From Branchiostoma lanceolatum (Eukaryota; Chordata; Leptocardii; Amphioxiformes; Branchiostomatidae), in assembly GCF_035083965.1 (NCBI RefSeq), contig NC_089724.1:10162910-10226909 (forward strand): a stretch of DNA of 64,000 nucleotides, written 5' to 3'. Each line of letters begins with the position of its first letter. Within the stretch, counting starts at the first letter, position 1. A model generated the notes under the pieces. It saw nothing but the letters and a program-made list of their open reading frames with translations, was not told the DNA's origin and did no database searches. Positions 9,201 through 20,754 of this stretch are shown here, one piece after another. Made by a program: the position numbers and the translations under genes.

Positions 9201-12200
9201 TTAGCAGCTCTCTTGGCGAAACCGAAAATTACACTCGTTGCAGTGCCGGCGAAGAATGGATCCTAACTTCTTTGGCCCGCAGAAAAAAAATGACCACCTT
9301 TCCATACTGCTTTTCCTCTTCCTTTAATTTCTTGAATACCTGAAAAATATAAATTTTGAATTAATTTTTCTATTTAGGTATTGTGATGATATACGGAAGT
9401 ATATACGGAATGTTACAGTAGTCAGTTATCAGCTCTACCGATACCCCCTTTACCAGTCATTAAGAAAGGGACAGAGATTTGCTTTTGTTCTATCTGATTT
9501 CTAATAGTAGTCTGTAAATGTTGATTTGTTATCCTGATAAGCTGTTTATGAAACTGCATTTGCTACAAGGCAATTTTCAAATTCTGTCTCCCATTCTTTG
9601 TAATATATTCAGCATGTTTCAAATACCATTGTTTTCATACATACGTATACCGTACGTATTACAATGTCAATAATATAACCAAAGCTCTTGAGAATATAAT
9701 CCTGTCTCTTTACCGCTGTCCAATCGGGACGTCCAATTCTGATGTGTTTTTCAAGCCTTGTGATGAGGTCGCGCCTGTTCTCCGTGTACTCCGAAAGGAT
9801 ATCCCTCCACATGGCCTTAGGCTCCCCATTGGCTGTCCTTTGGGATGACGTCATGTACCTGAAGAGAAATGTGCAATGGCGTCATGCAAAGATGGATGGT
9901 AAGGAGGCGGTGATTCGTTTGGACACATTGAAGAATATCAAGTTTTATCTTGACAGAATCAATTGTGCTCTCTGAAGTGATGGCTTGAGCTACTTAGCTG
10001 TATAGTAATGGAATGCTTTGAAAAATCGATTTACTGCAACACATTTTGCAAACAGAGCATGATAGAGGTTTTTCAGACAAAGTTGTAATATATAGTTTCT
10101 TCGCTCATCAACTTGTACATAGGGCACATGTACATACACGCATGTGCGAGTTTGATATTGCTACAATATATGGATGCATCCATAAGGTATAAAATCAACT
10201 ATTCGTCTTACACTGATGACCACAATAAACAGGGACTCACAGATGGATGTCGATGAAGTTGTCCTGTAGCCCAGATTGCTTGTTCTCTATCTGTCCAAGT
10301 AAAGAGCTGAACCATAGGAAGTTCCGGGGGTCCCGGTTGATCCAGAAAAAATCGACCTTTATATACATGGTTTGAACAAGAAAAGAAGAAAAACAAAATT
10401 ACAAAGCATTTACATACAAAGCATTAACTACTTATATTAAGCAAAAAAAGTATAGTGCATTAGTGGTACTATTTATCCCCGTTTCTAATAATTAGCATCA
10501 GTACGCTAATTGATACAGTCGAATTTCAGGCTGAGGAAAAAGTAGAAGACTACGCTTCAACCTTGATTTAAGTACCAGTATTGAAATGTATTGGAAGCAT
10601 TGAAAATTAAGATGATATCTTGGTTGGGCCATCAAATAGACAATAAAACCACCTAGTCACTTACTTTCCTTAGGGCTGTCGGTGTGGAAGGTGCGTTTCT
10701 TCCTTTTGCCCATTGATGTCCGGAATACATCTGTCGTTTGCGATGAATGATGCTTTGTAGCAGTGACGCAAACGGGGTCACGCCGATTCCACCGGCTATC
10801 AGCACGGCGTGCTCGGCTTGGATGACGTGCGAGGCCGGCGAGCTGTACGGACCATCCACGTAAACCTGTAAGCAGTACACGGTCATCATCCCACATTTAC
10901 ATCATTCTATCATGTTTTACGTTATATTATGTTAGAGTAACATCGTTGTTTCACACATTTGAATATGTTGTTTCAGTTACTTTGGTTTTTTATCTATTTG
11001 TATCAATTAGTAATTTGCGTATCCTTTTGTTATCTCTTGAAACTTGAGTAATGATTTTAACAAACATTTGTTTTTTCTCATGTTTTAAAAGCAATTTTGC
11101 TTACTAAACTAAGTATTCAAATCACATAACAGAAAATAATTGCAAACATTCTAAACACAGCACGATAGCAAAGATTAACAAATGGAAACGAGAGTGCAGT
11201 AAAATATCGCTATAGGCGCTGATGTAATTGTTGCCTTTATGCCGTTAACCCCGAATAATTCCTCTCTGCAGATGTCTATAGTGACAGGTGGCTCGGTAAG
11301 GTGAGAGAAGTCCTGAGCCGTGGACACGGACGAGTCCCTTCTTTTAACTCGTCTGCCCTCCTCCATAGACTCATCTTTACCGACTTCATCGTCATCATCA
11401 AGGAATGTTCCTTCCTGTTTTCTATTCTTGACCTGTTGGTCTTGGTATCCGTTTAACAACTCTCGAAGTCGCTTAGTCCACGGTCCAACTGCACGGATGT
11501 GGAACCAAAGTGACTCTGGAAACAGAGGATCGCAACATATGTTTTTCTGCAATGTCAACTGTTCACCTCTTACCTCCCAGCCTCTTTATACATCAGAACA
11601 TGTACAGCTCGGAAAGGCGCTACTGGAAATCTTAAAGGTTAAAGTAAATCTTCAATTGGGTTCTACTTTCAAATTACAGTCTGTATGCAGGTGTTTGTGT
11701 AACACTGTAATTGATATGCTATTAGTTATTTACTAATAACAACATGGCCTGTCATGTAGTCTAATAACAGTTAATGATGGTGTATTGTGTTAACGCTAAA
11801 ATGTTGACAAACTTTTATTCTGCCTTTCATATTATGTCAAGTAGACACGTCTTCCCACCAGAGTCGCCGCGGCTAACATAACCAAAACATATGTTACATG
11901 AAAAACTTAATAAGAAAACAAATGAAATTGATCATCACTAAAAAGTGAGTGACACCTGTTTGCTCTGGGGCGCTGCTGATAGTGAAAGGATGCCACTCGA
12001 AGCCGGACAGTACCGGGATGTTCAGGTAGACGTAATCCCCGGCACGGAACCGGAAGTTCCCCGGTCGAGACACCACAAGGTGGGTAGTCTGGAGGACGGA
12101 ACATCATGGTTGCGTCTTGAAATGTATTTCATGATCATCAAAATGTCTTTAAGGAAAATATAAGATGAAGTAAAATGGTAGGTAGTCTCATAGTCGTTTT

Positions 12201-15200
12201 GAGGCGGTAGAGGCAGTGGGTTGTTATCCACTGTGTCTAGGGCTCGGTATTCCAGACAGTATTTTTGGGGGTGATCTATTTCGTATAGTATATTATGGAC
12301 CTGAATATCTAACCTTCATCTAGATTAATTAATGATCGTTTTGATTGGCAGCCTCGTCTGTTTCAAATGCCAATGACCATTAGACCTACTTCGGTCAAAA
12401 AGTAGAAATGCAAAATAAAACATAGAAATGCAAACATTTGACAGACATGCAACCACTCTCTCATTGGTCGAGCTAGTAATTGCCATGCTATCATTGGTTG
12501 AAATGCTAATTATGATGGCCAGTCAGTCCAATAGCAGCGCTGATTCATGATAAAACATTACATACGTCATACGGCAGGAGGACGGCCTCTCGGATGAACA
12601 TGTCTCCGTACAGCAGATGTCTGGCGAACTTTGCCCGCAGAACTCTGCCGGCAAAATACAACGCTAACGGGCCCAATAACCACATCCAGGAAGACGGGGA
12701 GTGAAGGATCAGAGTGATCCACCACAACGTCACCAACTTGTGCGTCCAGAAGAAAACCTGCACATCACACAACACGATGAGTATGATTGAAGTGTGGGCT
12801 TGAATAAAGTTCTAAACAGCAACTATGCGGCTACAGCGTCCTTTCTGAATACATGGCGTGAGTGTGTACGGTTGGCTTGAGGTTGCCCACTACTTTGACT
12901 ATGATTGAAGTGTGGTTACACCAAAGTCAGGTGTCGGAAACCGAAAAATTGAGCGGAAAATTGAAACAAAAGATGATACCTGAGTTCTATTATTAGACGA
13001 AAAAATGTAATAGTGATTCTGTTTAGTATATATCATCATTGCGATCTTGCCCATGCATTTACAAAGTCACCAGTTTTAGATTTAGTTCAGATATATAACA
13101 GTTAACGACGCTATGTTAATGACGGCCGTAACTGAGACTGAATCCGCGTCTTTGCTTGACTTTGGTAATTATGAGACAACCTAAGAAAACATAGTCACGT
13201 GCCTGCCACGTACCTTCTCAGAAAACAACTTCGTGAGACAATCTGGGTCTTATATATGATCACTGAGTCCTTATGAACCGAGCTACAAGTGGTAAAAACG
13301 TCAACTTTCTAAAGCCTGCCCGAAGTCATTGCTATGGGCAAGTCAAGACGATTTAGTCCCCCTCTCACTGGACCCTCGGCACGCTGGCGGCGTCGCTGTG
13401 GCCGATCGAATAAACAAAGCACTCAACGAGTTTCATCGACAAAAAAGAATATTTCTAAGCTTTGTGTGTTTTGTTGTCTTTTTTGGCCATACTTGTACGT
13501 TTTGAGTGATATTCCCATTATAAAGTCAAGGGCAACACGAATCCAGTTTAGGACGCAGCGACGCCGCCAGCGTGCCGCGGGTCCAGTGAGAGGGGGGCTT
13601 TATGGGCACGGCTCTAGTTGCGGCACATGTGTGAATTGCTGTATCAATATTTATAGAGTCGTATGGGTAAAAAGTTTCACCTTCATCCGTCCGCCATTGA
13701 TGACGTAATGGAGACTTGACGTGGCGATGACGATGAGAAGCCCCACCAGGATCCACCCCGTGAGACAGGCGGTGCCTGACACCCAGCCTATCCCCAGGTG
13801 CGTCCCGAACAGGTACTCCAGCAGTGTCGGGGACGTGGTTCCCGCCAGGTGTACTGTATAGGACGATATGAAGCGCTTTATATCACACGTATAAATATAA
13901 TGATTACACTGAACATGGTGTTTTATTGTATTCAACGGCAATCAAGATCAATTCAAATAAGTAACGGGAGTTTGATATCCTTTTTTCTGTTGTAAGGCTG
14001 GAAAACTTAGCTGCCCAATTAGATTATACAAAGATCACTCTGGATACCACTGGTCAAGGAAAATTCAGCAACATTGATGAAAGACAACTCCTCAAGTTTC
14101 ATAACTTTCATAGGTTAGTAAGACGAAACAAGAACTCTACTCAGCGCTTTACTCTTATTAAAGACATTATAGCGTTGTTTAACTTCAGTAATTCCGGAGA
14201 GGTCAGTAAAGACTTGAAACATTGCATTCGCCCTAACCAAGATAATGGATCGTCCAGTCAAAGCTACGAAAGTGACGGTGTGACCCTGGTTAAAAGCAGC
14301 ACTTCGCGGAAGGGATCCGAATCACTGGATGATAACCGCGATCACAATGTAAGCCTACCGATTCCTGCCAACGTTTGTTTCCTGTGTGGATCAGCGAGCT
14401 GTTGTGAATCTGACCCACAGGCACATGTATGCGAACACTGCAAAATGCTCCCTGAGACGGTGAAGTGTCTTGTTGACAGAATCAAGCAGCTGGAATGTCA
14501 AGTACATGTAAGAGAAAATGAGACTTGTAATGCACAGGATGATCTGGCTCGTGAAGTTCAAAGGCTTCGGGATGAAAATGCCTCTCTACTACAAATCATC
14601 CAGGTCTTATCAAACGAGAGGACTGGTGTAAACAAACCCTCAAACGAGAGTACTGATGTCAACAAACCCTCTCAATGGTGTCATGTAAATGAGGGCCGAT
14701 CAACACGGCGGCATAACAAACCCACCTGTGCGGATGAAACGATCAGAACCAACAATCGGTTCTCAGTGCTTGATTGCCCTGATGATGTACAGCTGGTCTC
14801 CTCAAAGGAATGTGATTCGAGCATAATCGAAGAGGATAACCAGATTGACTTGTACAGGAAACAACAACAGCAGAGATTCTATCAGTCCAAAGCACCGGAA
14901 AAAACTGTGATCATTGGTGACTCAATGATCAAACATCTGAAGCCCAACAGGATGTCGAGGGGCAGAAATGTGAAATGCTTCACACATCGCGGAGCACGCA
15001 TTGAACAGTTGGTTGCCCCGGCCCGCAGAATTGTTTCATCTGAGAACCCACATTCTGTAATCATACATGCTGGTACCAACAATAACCAAGACTCAGTTCA
15101 GGCGGTTATTGACAAAACCCACAACCTGACAACAACTCTCCGGGAGACTGGTGCACGGAACATCGCGGTATCCGGCGTCATCTCGCGAGCTGATACCGAT

Positions 15201-17492
15201 CCAGAACGAACACACTTGATCAATCTTGGGCTGGCTGGATTGTGTACTTCTAATGGTATGACTTTTATTGACAACAGCAACATTGGACCTCACTACTTAT
15301 GCACTGATGGAGTACACTTGAACAATCGGGGAACTATCCAGCTGGCGATGAACTTGATCAGCTTTATCAGGGGTGAGAAGCAACAGAGGATTCGTGTCGG
15401 GACGTCCTACTCCGACGCCGTGTAACATCGTTTTGGGAGAAAATTGCATCAGGAGTTCCACAAGGTACAAAATTAGGGCCTGTCCTCTTTTTAGTATATG
15501 TAAATGATGCGATGCAATTTTTTCTTAACAGATGGAAGTATGTAGATGATCTAACGGTAAAAGAAAGTAGACTTTTCAGTGAACAATCTTCTATGCAGAC
15601 AGCAATTAACCAACTGGACACATGGTCATCACAAAATTGTATGTCATTGAATGAAGATAAGTGTAAATTAATTTGTATCTCTTTCATGAAGGATCCTACC
15701 CCTTCCCCTGTAATGTTACTGAATGGCAAAGCCATTCAGTACACTGAGGATGCCTGTATTTTGGGTGTTTGGATTTCTGCCGACATGAAATGGGGAAAAC
15801 ATGTCACAACAATCATAAAAAAAGCAAGCTCGCGCCTTTTCTGGCTTAAAAAGCTAAAACGCTCTGGTGTCTGCACTGAAGATCTTTGCGAAATTTATTT
15901 ACTATATGTCCGACCAGTCATAGAATATGCAGTCCCAGTATGGCACGCTGGTCTAACCACTCTACAATCCCACCAACTTGAACGCATTCAAAAACGTGCC
16001 CTCAGAATCATACTTGGCAATAATTATACTTCCTATGCTGACGCACTTTCAACTTTTAACCTCTGCACTTTAAAAGCAAGAAGGGAATCACTCTGTCTTA
16101 AGTTTGCAAAATCTCTGATGAATTCACCAACGTTTCGACCCTGGCTACCCCCCACCCGCAATAAAGTTCACAATATGGACTTAAAAGGGGGTTTCCAGCT
16201 TAGCATACCCTTTATAAGATCTGACAGGTACAGGAACAGTGCCATTCCGTACTTGTCAAAACTCCTGAACAGCGTATTGTAACTTATACCTATTGTGTAA
16301 TCACCCTACTACCGTTTCTACATATCCTTGTTGTTCAGTTTTGGTTAGGTTTGTAAATATTGATGATATTTTGTACAGTTGTGTATTCCCTGAAACTGCG
16401 TAATTCAGCCTTTTTACTTTGTATCATTAGGCTGCAATGTTGTTTTAGCTCTGTATGAATTTGCGAATAAAACCATTTATTATAACTTATAAGTACTTTT
16501 TGTAATGAAGATAAAGTACCTAAATAACTTAAAGACGCCCGTTAACGCTGTGTAACGGCCAACGAGAGAAACTAATACAGTAGCAGATGTAGAACACATG
16601 CGCACTTTAGTTTGTAAACCAAAAGAACAGACGTATTAAAATAGCTGATCACAGTTCCGGGAACACAACGTTTCATTCACTTCTTGACATACACACCTGT
16701 ATCTTGCAAGAATGAAAAAGAAGCTTCGTCCCCAACCCCATAGAATTTAGCCTCTATATGTGTATTTTAATTGAACAGCAATAAATAAGTTCAACCAACC
16801 AAAGTTTGTGATGTGGGCGGAGGCATGGACAACGCTGAGAACCAAAATGGCGACACCCACAGAAATGTGGAAGGTCAAACTTTGGTCCAGGGGAAGGTAA
16901 ACTCCTAGTCTTGTGGAGCGCATGCACGACAAGAGTTTACGTAACACCAGGAGGACGATAAGGCTGTTGTTCAAATTGAGACAGGCACCTGGAAAATAAA
17001 ACAACATGGAAGGTATCAAAAAGAGCTCCAAAACCGTACTGTAGATTTGCCTGTCATGAAATACCAAGATATTTTACTGAAAATTCGGTAGGGATACTGA
17101 CTTCTACCTTTGTTTCGATTGATTTTAACTATTGTGCTCTTAAGATGAGCCATAATCTTCCTATGCTCAATTTAAAAAGGTGAAGACAACAATCTGGCAT
17201 AAACAAACTGTGAAATTTCGAAAAATCACCTCCAATAAAATGCATATCATGAACTAGTAATTATCTAATTACTGAGTCGATGTTGAACATATGGAACATG
17301 TACAAGTAGTACATGTTGAAATGAAACTACTTTTAGCATGAACCTACCGCATCCTCTGGCCAGTACAACTGCAAAGCTGTCGTCACTGTATGGCAAAGCA
17401 GCAGACGCGAAGACCCCGATGTTTAAAACAAGATATAACAGCACAGCCAAGGCCGGACCAATGTTATTTCGTAGTGCTTTTAAGCAGAACAT
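9201..17492 (-). CDS. NOX5-like: NOX5-like NADPH oxidase core (10 exons), last exon frameshifted
   Basis: Exons 17492-17348, 16988-16800, 13853-13681, 12757-12566, 12088-11956, 11515-11235, 10865-10665, 10356-10241, 9858-9714 and 9339-9201 keep phase throughout and would give about 570 aa. The order is six membrane segments with heme-ligand histidines (HISVG...SVVHASAHITNF; WTHK, LILHSP), FAD motif HPFTISSAPE, an acidic/basic linker (GRRVKRRDSS), and NADPH motifs YVDGPY and GGIGVTPF. These match NOX5 more closely than NOX1-4, including HPFTISSAPEQ and WINRD. It transfers electrons from NADPH to O2, making superoxide. No EF-hand exons were found upstream; the length resembles the EF-less NOX5-S form. 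Intron 6 needs a GC donor. An extra base in an A8 run (9283-9290) shifts the last exon and destroys the FFCGP motif. Confidence 0.9.
13358..13597. mobile_element. TIR element family 2, copy in NOX5 intron
   Basis: About 40-bp inverted ends: CCCCTCTCACTGGACCC..GGCACGCTGGCGGCG on the left and the complement at 13555-13597. The interior (GAGTTTCATCGACAAAAAAG, TGTGTGTTTTGTTGTC) is shared with the element at 48259-48490. It is non-coding, about 240 bp, and ends within 85 bp of the exon at 13681-13853. Confidence 0.75.
13965..15425 (+). CDS. LINE ORF1-type protein with SGNH/GDSL hydrolase domain
   Basis: The frame is open from about 13965, without a convincing ATG, to the stop at 15423. In order it has a basic N-terminal part (HRLVRRNKNSTQRF), a Cys/His cluster (CFLCGSASCC...CEHCK), a coiled coil (IKQLECQVHV...LREVQRLRDEN), and an SGNH hydrolase domain. 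The hydrolase shows block I IIGDSMIKHL (nucleophile Ser), HAGTNN, and DGVHLNNRG with the catalytic Asp and His. ORF1 proteins with such an esterase domain are known in CR1-type LINEs. The last residues (QQRIRVGTSYSD) look like the RT stretch that normally precedes GVPQG, which suggests the deletion fused ORF1 into ORF2. Probable 5' truncation. Confidence 0.75.
   Translation, partial: REFDILFSVVRLENLAAQLDYTKITLDTTGQGKFSNIDERQLLKFHNFHRLVRRNKNSTQRFTLIKDIIALFNFSNSGEVSKDLKHCIRPNQDNGSSSQSYESDGVTLVKSSTSRKGSESLDDNRDHNVSLPIPANVCFLCGSASCCESDPQAHVCEHCKMLPETVKCLVDRIKQLECQVHVRENETCNAQDDLAREVQRLRDENASLLQIIQVLSNERTGVNKPSNESTDVNKPSQWCHVNEGRSTRRHNKPTCADETIRTNNRFSVLDCPDDVQLVSSKECDSSIIEEDNQIDLYRKQQQQRFYQSKAPEKTVIIGDSMIKHLKPNRMSRGRNVKCFTHRGARIEQLVAPARRIVSSENPHSVIIHAGTNNNQDSVQAVIDKTHNLTTTLRETGARNIAVSGVISRADTDPERTHLINLGLAGLCTSNGMTFIDNSNIGPHYLCTDGVHLNNRGTIQLAMNLISFIRGEKQQRIRVGTSYSDAV
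15434..16282 (+). pseudogene. LINE reverse transcriptase, C-terminal part
   Basis: From about 15434 the frame reads WEKIASGVPQGTKLGP (RT block 4), then RWKYVDDLTV with the catalytic DD, then block 6 (LNEDKCKL), LGVWIS, and the C-terminal region with YVRPVIEYAVPVWHAGLT and LERIQKRALRIILG, ending at 16280. The frame also stays open upstream of 15434, so no true start exists. The N-terminal RT blocks and the endonuclease are absent, so the protein cannot be functional. Confidence 0.85.
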
Positions 17493-18637
17493 TTCTTGAA
17501 TGGGAAGATATTAACTCCCTTTTCAACCATCCGACAAAACTCTGCGCAGTCTACTGATTAGTAAAATCCCGCTCGCGCATAGCTGCTTGTAGACCACAGG
17601 TTTTACTCCTTTCAGCTTTCTTTTTCAATACCGAGATGACATCACGAATTACTTGGAAACTAAGTGCAGGAATTGTTCTCCTGGAAACTAAGCATTCGAT
17701 AATCGAGGATGGCTAAACGATCCTGAAAGCAGCACAAAGCTGGATACCGGAACGACTTTAAGTAGTAGTCGTTAGCCCCGGTGAACTACATATTATAAAG
17801 AAGGTATGAATCACACTTCTAATGGGTGTATAATCCAGATTAACAGGTGCCATGGGTGTCAACCGGTATGCATAAACACCTCAAAACACGCAGGAAGTCT
17901 TCATGTTAATCCGCTCCTTCCAAAATGAGAAGGTATTTCTGCCCGCCATATTGGATTGTCATTGTTGGAAAGGCATTTATTTTAGTTCGACAGACAACAA
18001 TACGATAAGACATCCACAGCACCCACCATCTCATCGTGCTGTGGTCTTTCCAACTAAAAACTAAAAATGGTAATACTATGTAGAACCAAGAAGGTTTTAT
18101 CTACATAAAACCTCATTGGTAGAACTTTCCCAGGCGGACCCCAACAATATCAATGGCGATCCAACATGCGGCGGGCAGAAAGGCCTCATCTTGGAACGAG
18201 CGGAGTAACATAGAAAACCGTTAAACACTTAAGACTTGCTGCTTGTTTTGTATTCATAATTGCAAGGACAATGTATCCAGGGCGTCACATAAGGTCATTG
18301 CTCCATTTACACTGCATATTAGACTCGGATGAGTTCGGGTGAGGTCTTTAGGCACACCCGATGTCAACCATGCATTGGTAGGTCAAAGCTAATGACTTAG
18401 GAGACCAATAACAACTTACATGTTAAGTTCTAACTTGACTTCAGGGTACCAGACAAGAGGTAACTGTGTCAAATTGAAAATCCATAACCCATTGTTTATT
18501 TCGTGTATGTAGAAAAACCTTAGTATACTACATACATTGTTAAAAAATAAGCAAAGTTTGAAATGTATGAATAGATGACTATTGCAAACCAACCTTGAAG
18601 GAGGAATGAAATATCATACATTATGTATGAAGAATGT
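17493..18637. other. Intergenic, 5' of the NOX5-like gene
   Basis: No exon with EF-hand coding could be seen in the gene sense. A polypyrimidine stretch ending AAG lies just before the NOX5 ATG (17493-17515) and could be either a splice acceptor or 5' UTR. Nothing else was recognised. Confidence 0.4.
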
Positions 18638-19085
18638 TTTTATTTCAACTTCAACTTCAACTTATTGAACCCCCAGATAACCCCGCGAGGGGCAAAGTAG
18701 GGGGGGGGGAGGAGGTCCCAGGCTAAGGCGGGCAGGCCTCCAGCCTGGCGCGGAAAGACTCAACGGTGGGAGCCGTAAAAACCGCGCCAGGCAGGGCGTT
18801 CCACTCGGGTATGGTGCGGGGGAAGTATGAATATTTGTAAGAGTCTGTTCGGGCGTAAAGTGGTTGAAATTTGAGCGTGTGGCTTCCCCGGGTGCGCCCC
18901 TGAGCTGGTTTCAGTAGACTATCTGTATTAATATTGATGTGGTTATTAACTAGCTTATAGAAAAAGGTGAGGCGGGCGTTCCTCCTCCTTTCAGAGAGAA
19001 GGGTCCACTGCAGGTCATTGAGCAATACTGCTCTAAGTCAATTACTATTAGCCTTAAAGCAATACACAAGACCAGAGGAGAGTAT
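18638..19085 (-). mobile_element. LINE 3'-end fragment (RT C-terminus plus tail)
   Basis: On the minus strand about 100 residues match the extreme C-terminus of CR1-like reverse transcriptases: LLNDLQWTLLSERRRNARL, then YKLVNNHI, YFPRTIPEWNALP and FRARLEACPP with a stop at 18723. A short 3' UTR follows, then a (GTTGAA)n tail at about 18638-18665, typical of this LINE class. It is 5'-truncated. Confidence 0.8.
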
Positions 19086-19940
19086 TGGGGGGGGGGGGGG
19101 GGTTACCAGAATTTTGATGCTATATAATGCAACTGCTGCCTAGTCCAGGGTCAAGGTCAAGTTGCCAATACAATTACGTTCTTGGATTCTGGTTCGGCTA
19201 ATAATATTTTTCTGAATCCAAGAACGTAATTGTATTGGCAACTTGACCTTGACCCTGGACTAGGCAGCAGTTGCATTATATAGCATCAAAATTCTGGTAA
19301 CCCCCCCCCCCCCCCCCCCCGAGTACTCTTCAGATTGATTACAACCAGGTGTAACATATTATATCGCGAAAAACCATTGGCCACACTTCAATTTGGCGAC
19401 TCTTAAGAAACTTTGGGTTGAGCTTAAAAAATTACCTTTGCAATGTGTTTCTGGATATTTGTTTGCCAACCCATGGCCTTAGTAACTGTATTTTCCACTT
19501 GCTTTGGGTCAAAAAAGGACTTTGATCTTTGTCAATCATCCCATTGAAACCCATACTTAAGACTTAAAGAAAAGGCCCTCGCAAAAGTGGGCGGCTCTTA
19601 GGAAATCTAGGCCCAATGTTGAAAATAATGTTTGAAGCATGTGTGTGAATAGTTGTTCATCAATTTCCACCCTTAGTAACTGAACTATTCTATTGCGTTG
19701 ACCAAAAAATTGATCTGTAACTTCACCAATTATCCCATAGGAACCAATACTTGAGGGATGATTCCCATCATGCATCACACCCAACGGGTCAGTATGTAGG
19801 GGCACTACTCTGGATTATAAATGGTTCATTTATCTGTCCATCTGTGAACAATTCTTACAAATTTTGTTGATTTTGTACTCATAAAGATGTGATCTTTTAG
19901 ATAATAACCCTCCCCTCTGGTCTTGTGTATGGCTTTAACT
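19050..19940. mobile_element. Possible composite bounded by 22-bp inverted repeats
   Basis: ATACACAAGACCAGAGG at about 19061-19077 recurs in inverted orientation at about 19914-19931 (CCTCTGGTCTTGTGTAT). The interval includes the G/C-run hairpin. It could be a MITE-like element with a nested insertion. Borders and class are uncertain. Confidence 0.35.
19087..19320. repeat. Perfect 87-bp inverted repeat bounded by poly-G/poly-C
   Basis: The left arm 19103-19189 (starts TTACCAGAATTTTGATGC) and the right arm 19214-19300 are exact reverse complements around a 24-bp spacer. G16 (19087-19102) precedes and C20 (19301-19320) follows, extending the symmetry. No coding capacity. Confidence 0.9.
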
Positions 19941-20126
19941 TCTCTCTCAATCCATCCCACAGTCGACAATTTGGAATATTAAGAATCATCTGACAGATGT
20001 GTCACCTCTCCCCAATCCACTCACAACACCGGTACCCGACCTTGCTGAAAACTCTTCCCTTAACATATAATGCCTCCTGGTAATGCTGGTACTATTTCAA
20101 ATTATACATACATGTAGTATCACTAA

Positions 20127-20480
20127 GGCCATGTGGTATCTATTATATGGATGACATCTTTTGGGGACCCCTTCATTCTGAAACCTATGTGGTCTGGAAG
20201 GTTTTACAAAACTAAACAGACTGAGTATGGTAAAACAAAATATAGAATTCTTCATCTTCTGTTCTTTCAAAACTTTTTCTACGGGATATGAAATTCACTT
20301 TTGCATTCTACCAGATTATTAGCCGTTTTCCGAAATATTTTTTTGCAATTTACAGCATGGATTTTCTCATTTTGCAGCTGCTTTTTACGATTTACAGTAT
20401 GGCCGAAAACTTTTTTTGTGGAAACAGCCGAAAATTGATGCACACGCATATGTCATCTATATAATCAAATCAACATGGCC
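20127..20480 (-). mobile_element. TIR element family 1, copy B
   Basis: Begins GGCCATG and ends ATAATCAAATCAACATGGCC, with the family interior (ATTTTGCAGCTGCTTTTTACG). Flanked by TAA on both sides, which may be a 3-bp target duplication. Non-coding. Confidence 0.8.
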
Positions 20481-20754
20481 TAAGATACTGCAAAATGATG
20501 CAGACAATATTTTCATCATAAAACTGTCAATGATAAGCTTTGCAAAAGTGTCACTGAAAAGTTTTGTAAAATCTGCATATGTTACATAATGATTGTATAT
20601 TATCCTAATTAAAAATCTGTAAGTGAATAATGTTGTAAGCGAGCTAGCTTTACACATTTTCTGCTGTTAAGCTTACTACACAGGAGAAAAGATGGCTTGT
20701 TCATGTTTTGCATAGATTTCATTTGTTGTCCAGACACGGGTTTCATCAGCATTT

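Larger units (their letters stand above)
13942..16487 (+). mobile_element. LINE (CR1/L2-like) with internal deletion, in NOX5 intron
   Basis: A non-LTR retrotransposon copy inserted antisense in the intron between the NOX5 exons at 16988-16800 and 13853-13681. It carries an SGNH-hydrolase ORF followed directly by the C-terminal half of a reverse transcriptase, then about 200 bp of 3' UTR ending near GCGAATAAAACC. The endonuclease and the first RT blocks are missing, so the copy is not autonomous. The 5' border is uncertain because no start codon or target-site duplication could be placed. Confidence 0.8.

Noticed and set aside
14882-15293. Minus-strand frames within the LINE ORF1
   Set aside because: Complement of the SGNH-hydrolase coding sequence, with no independent support.
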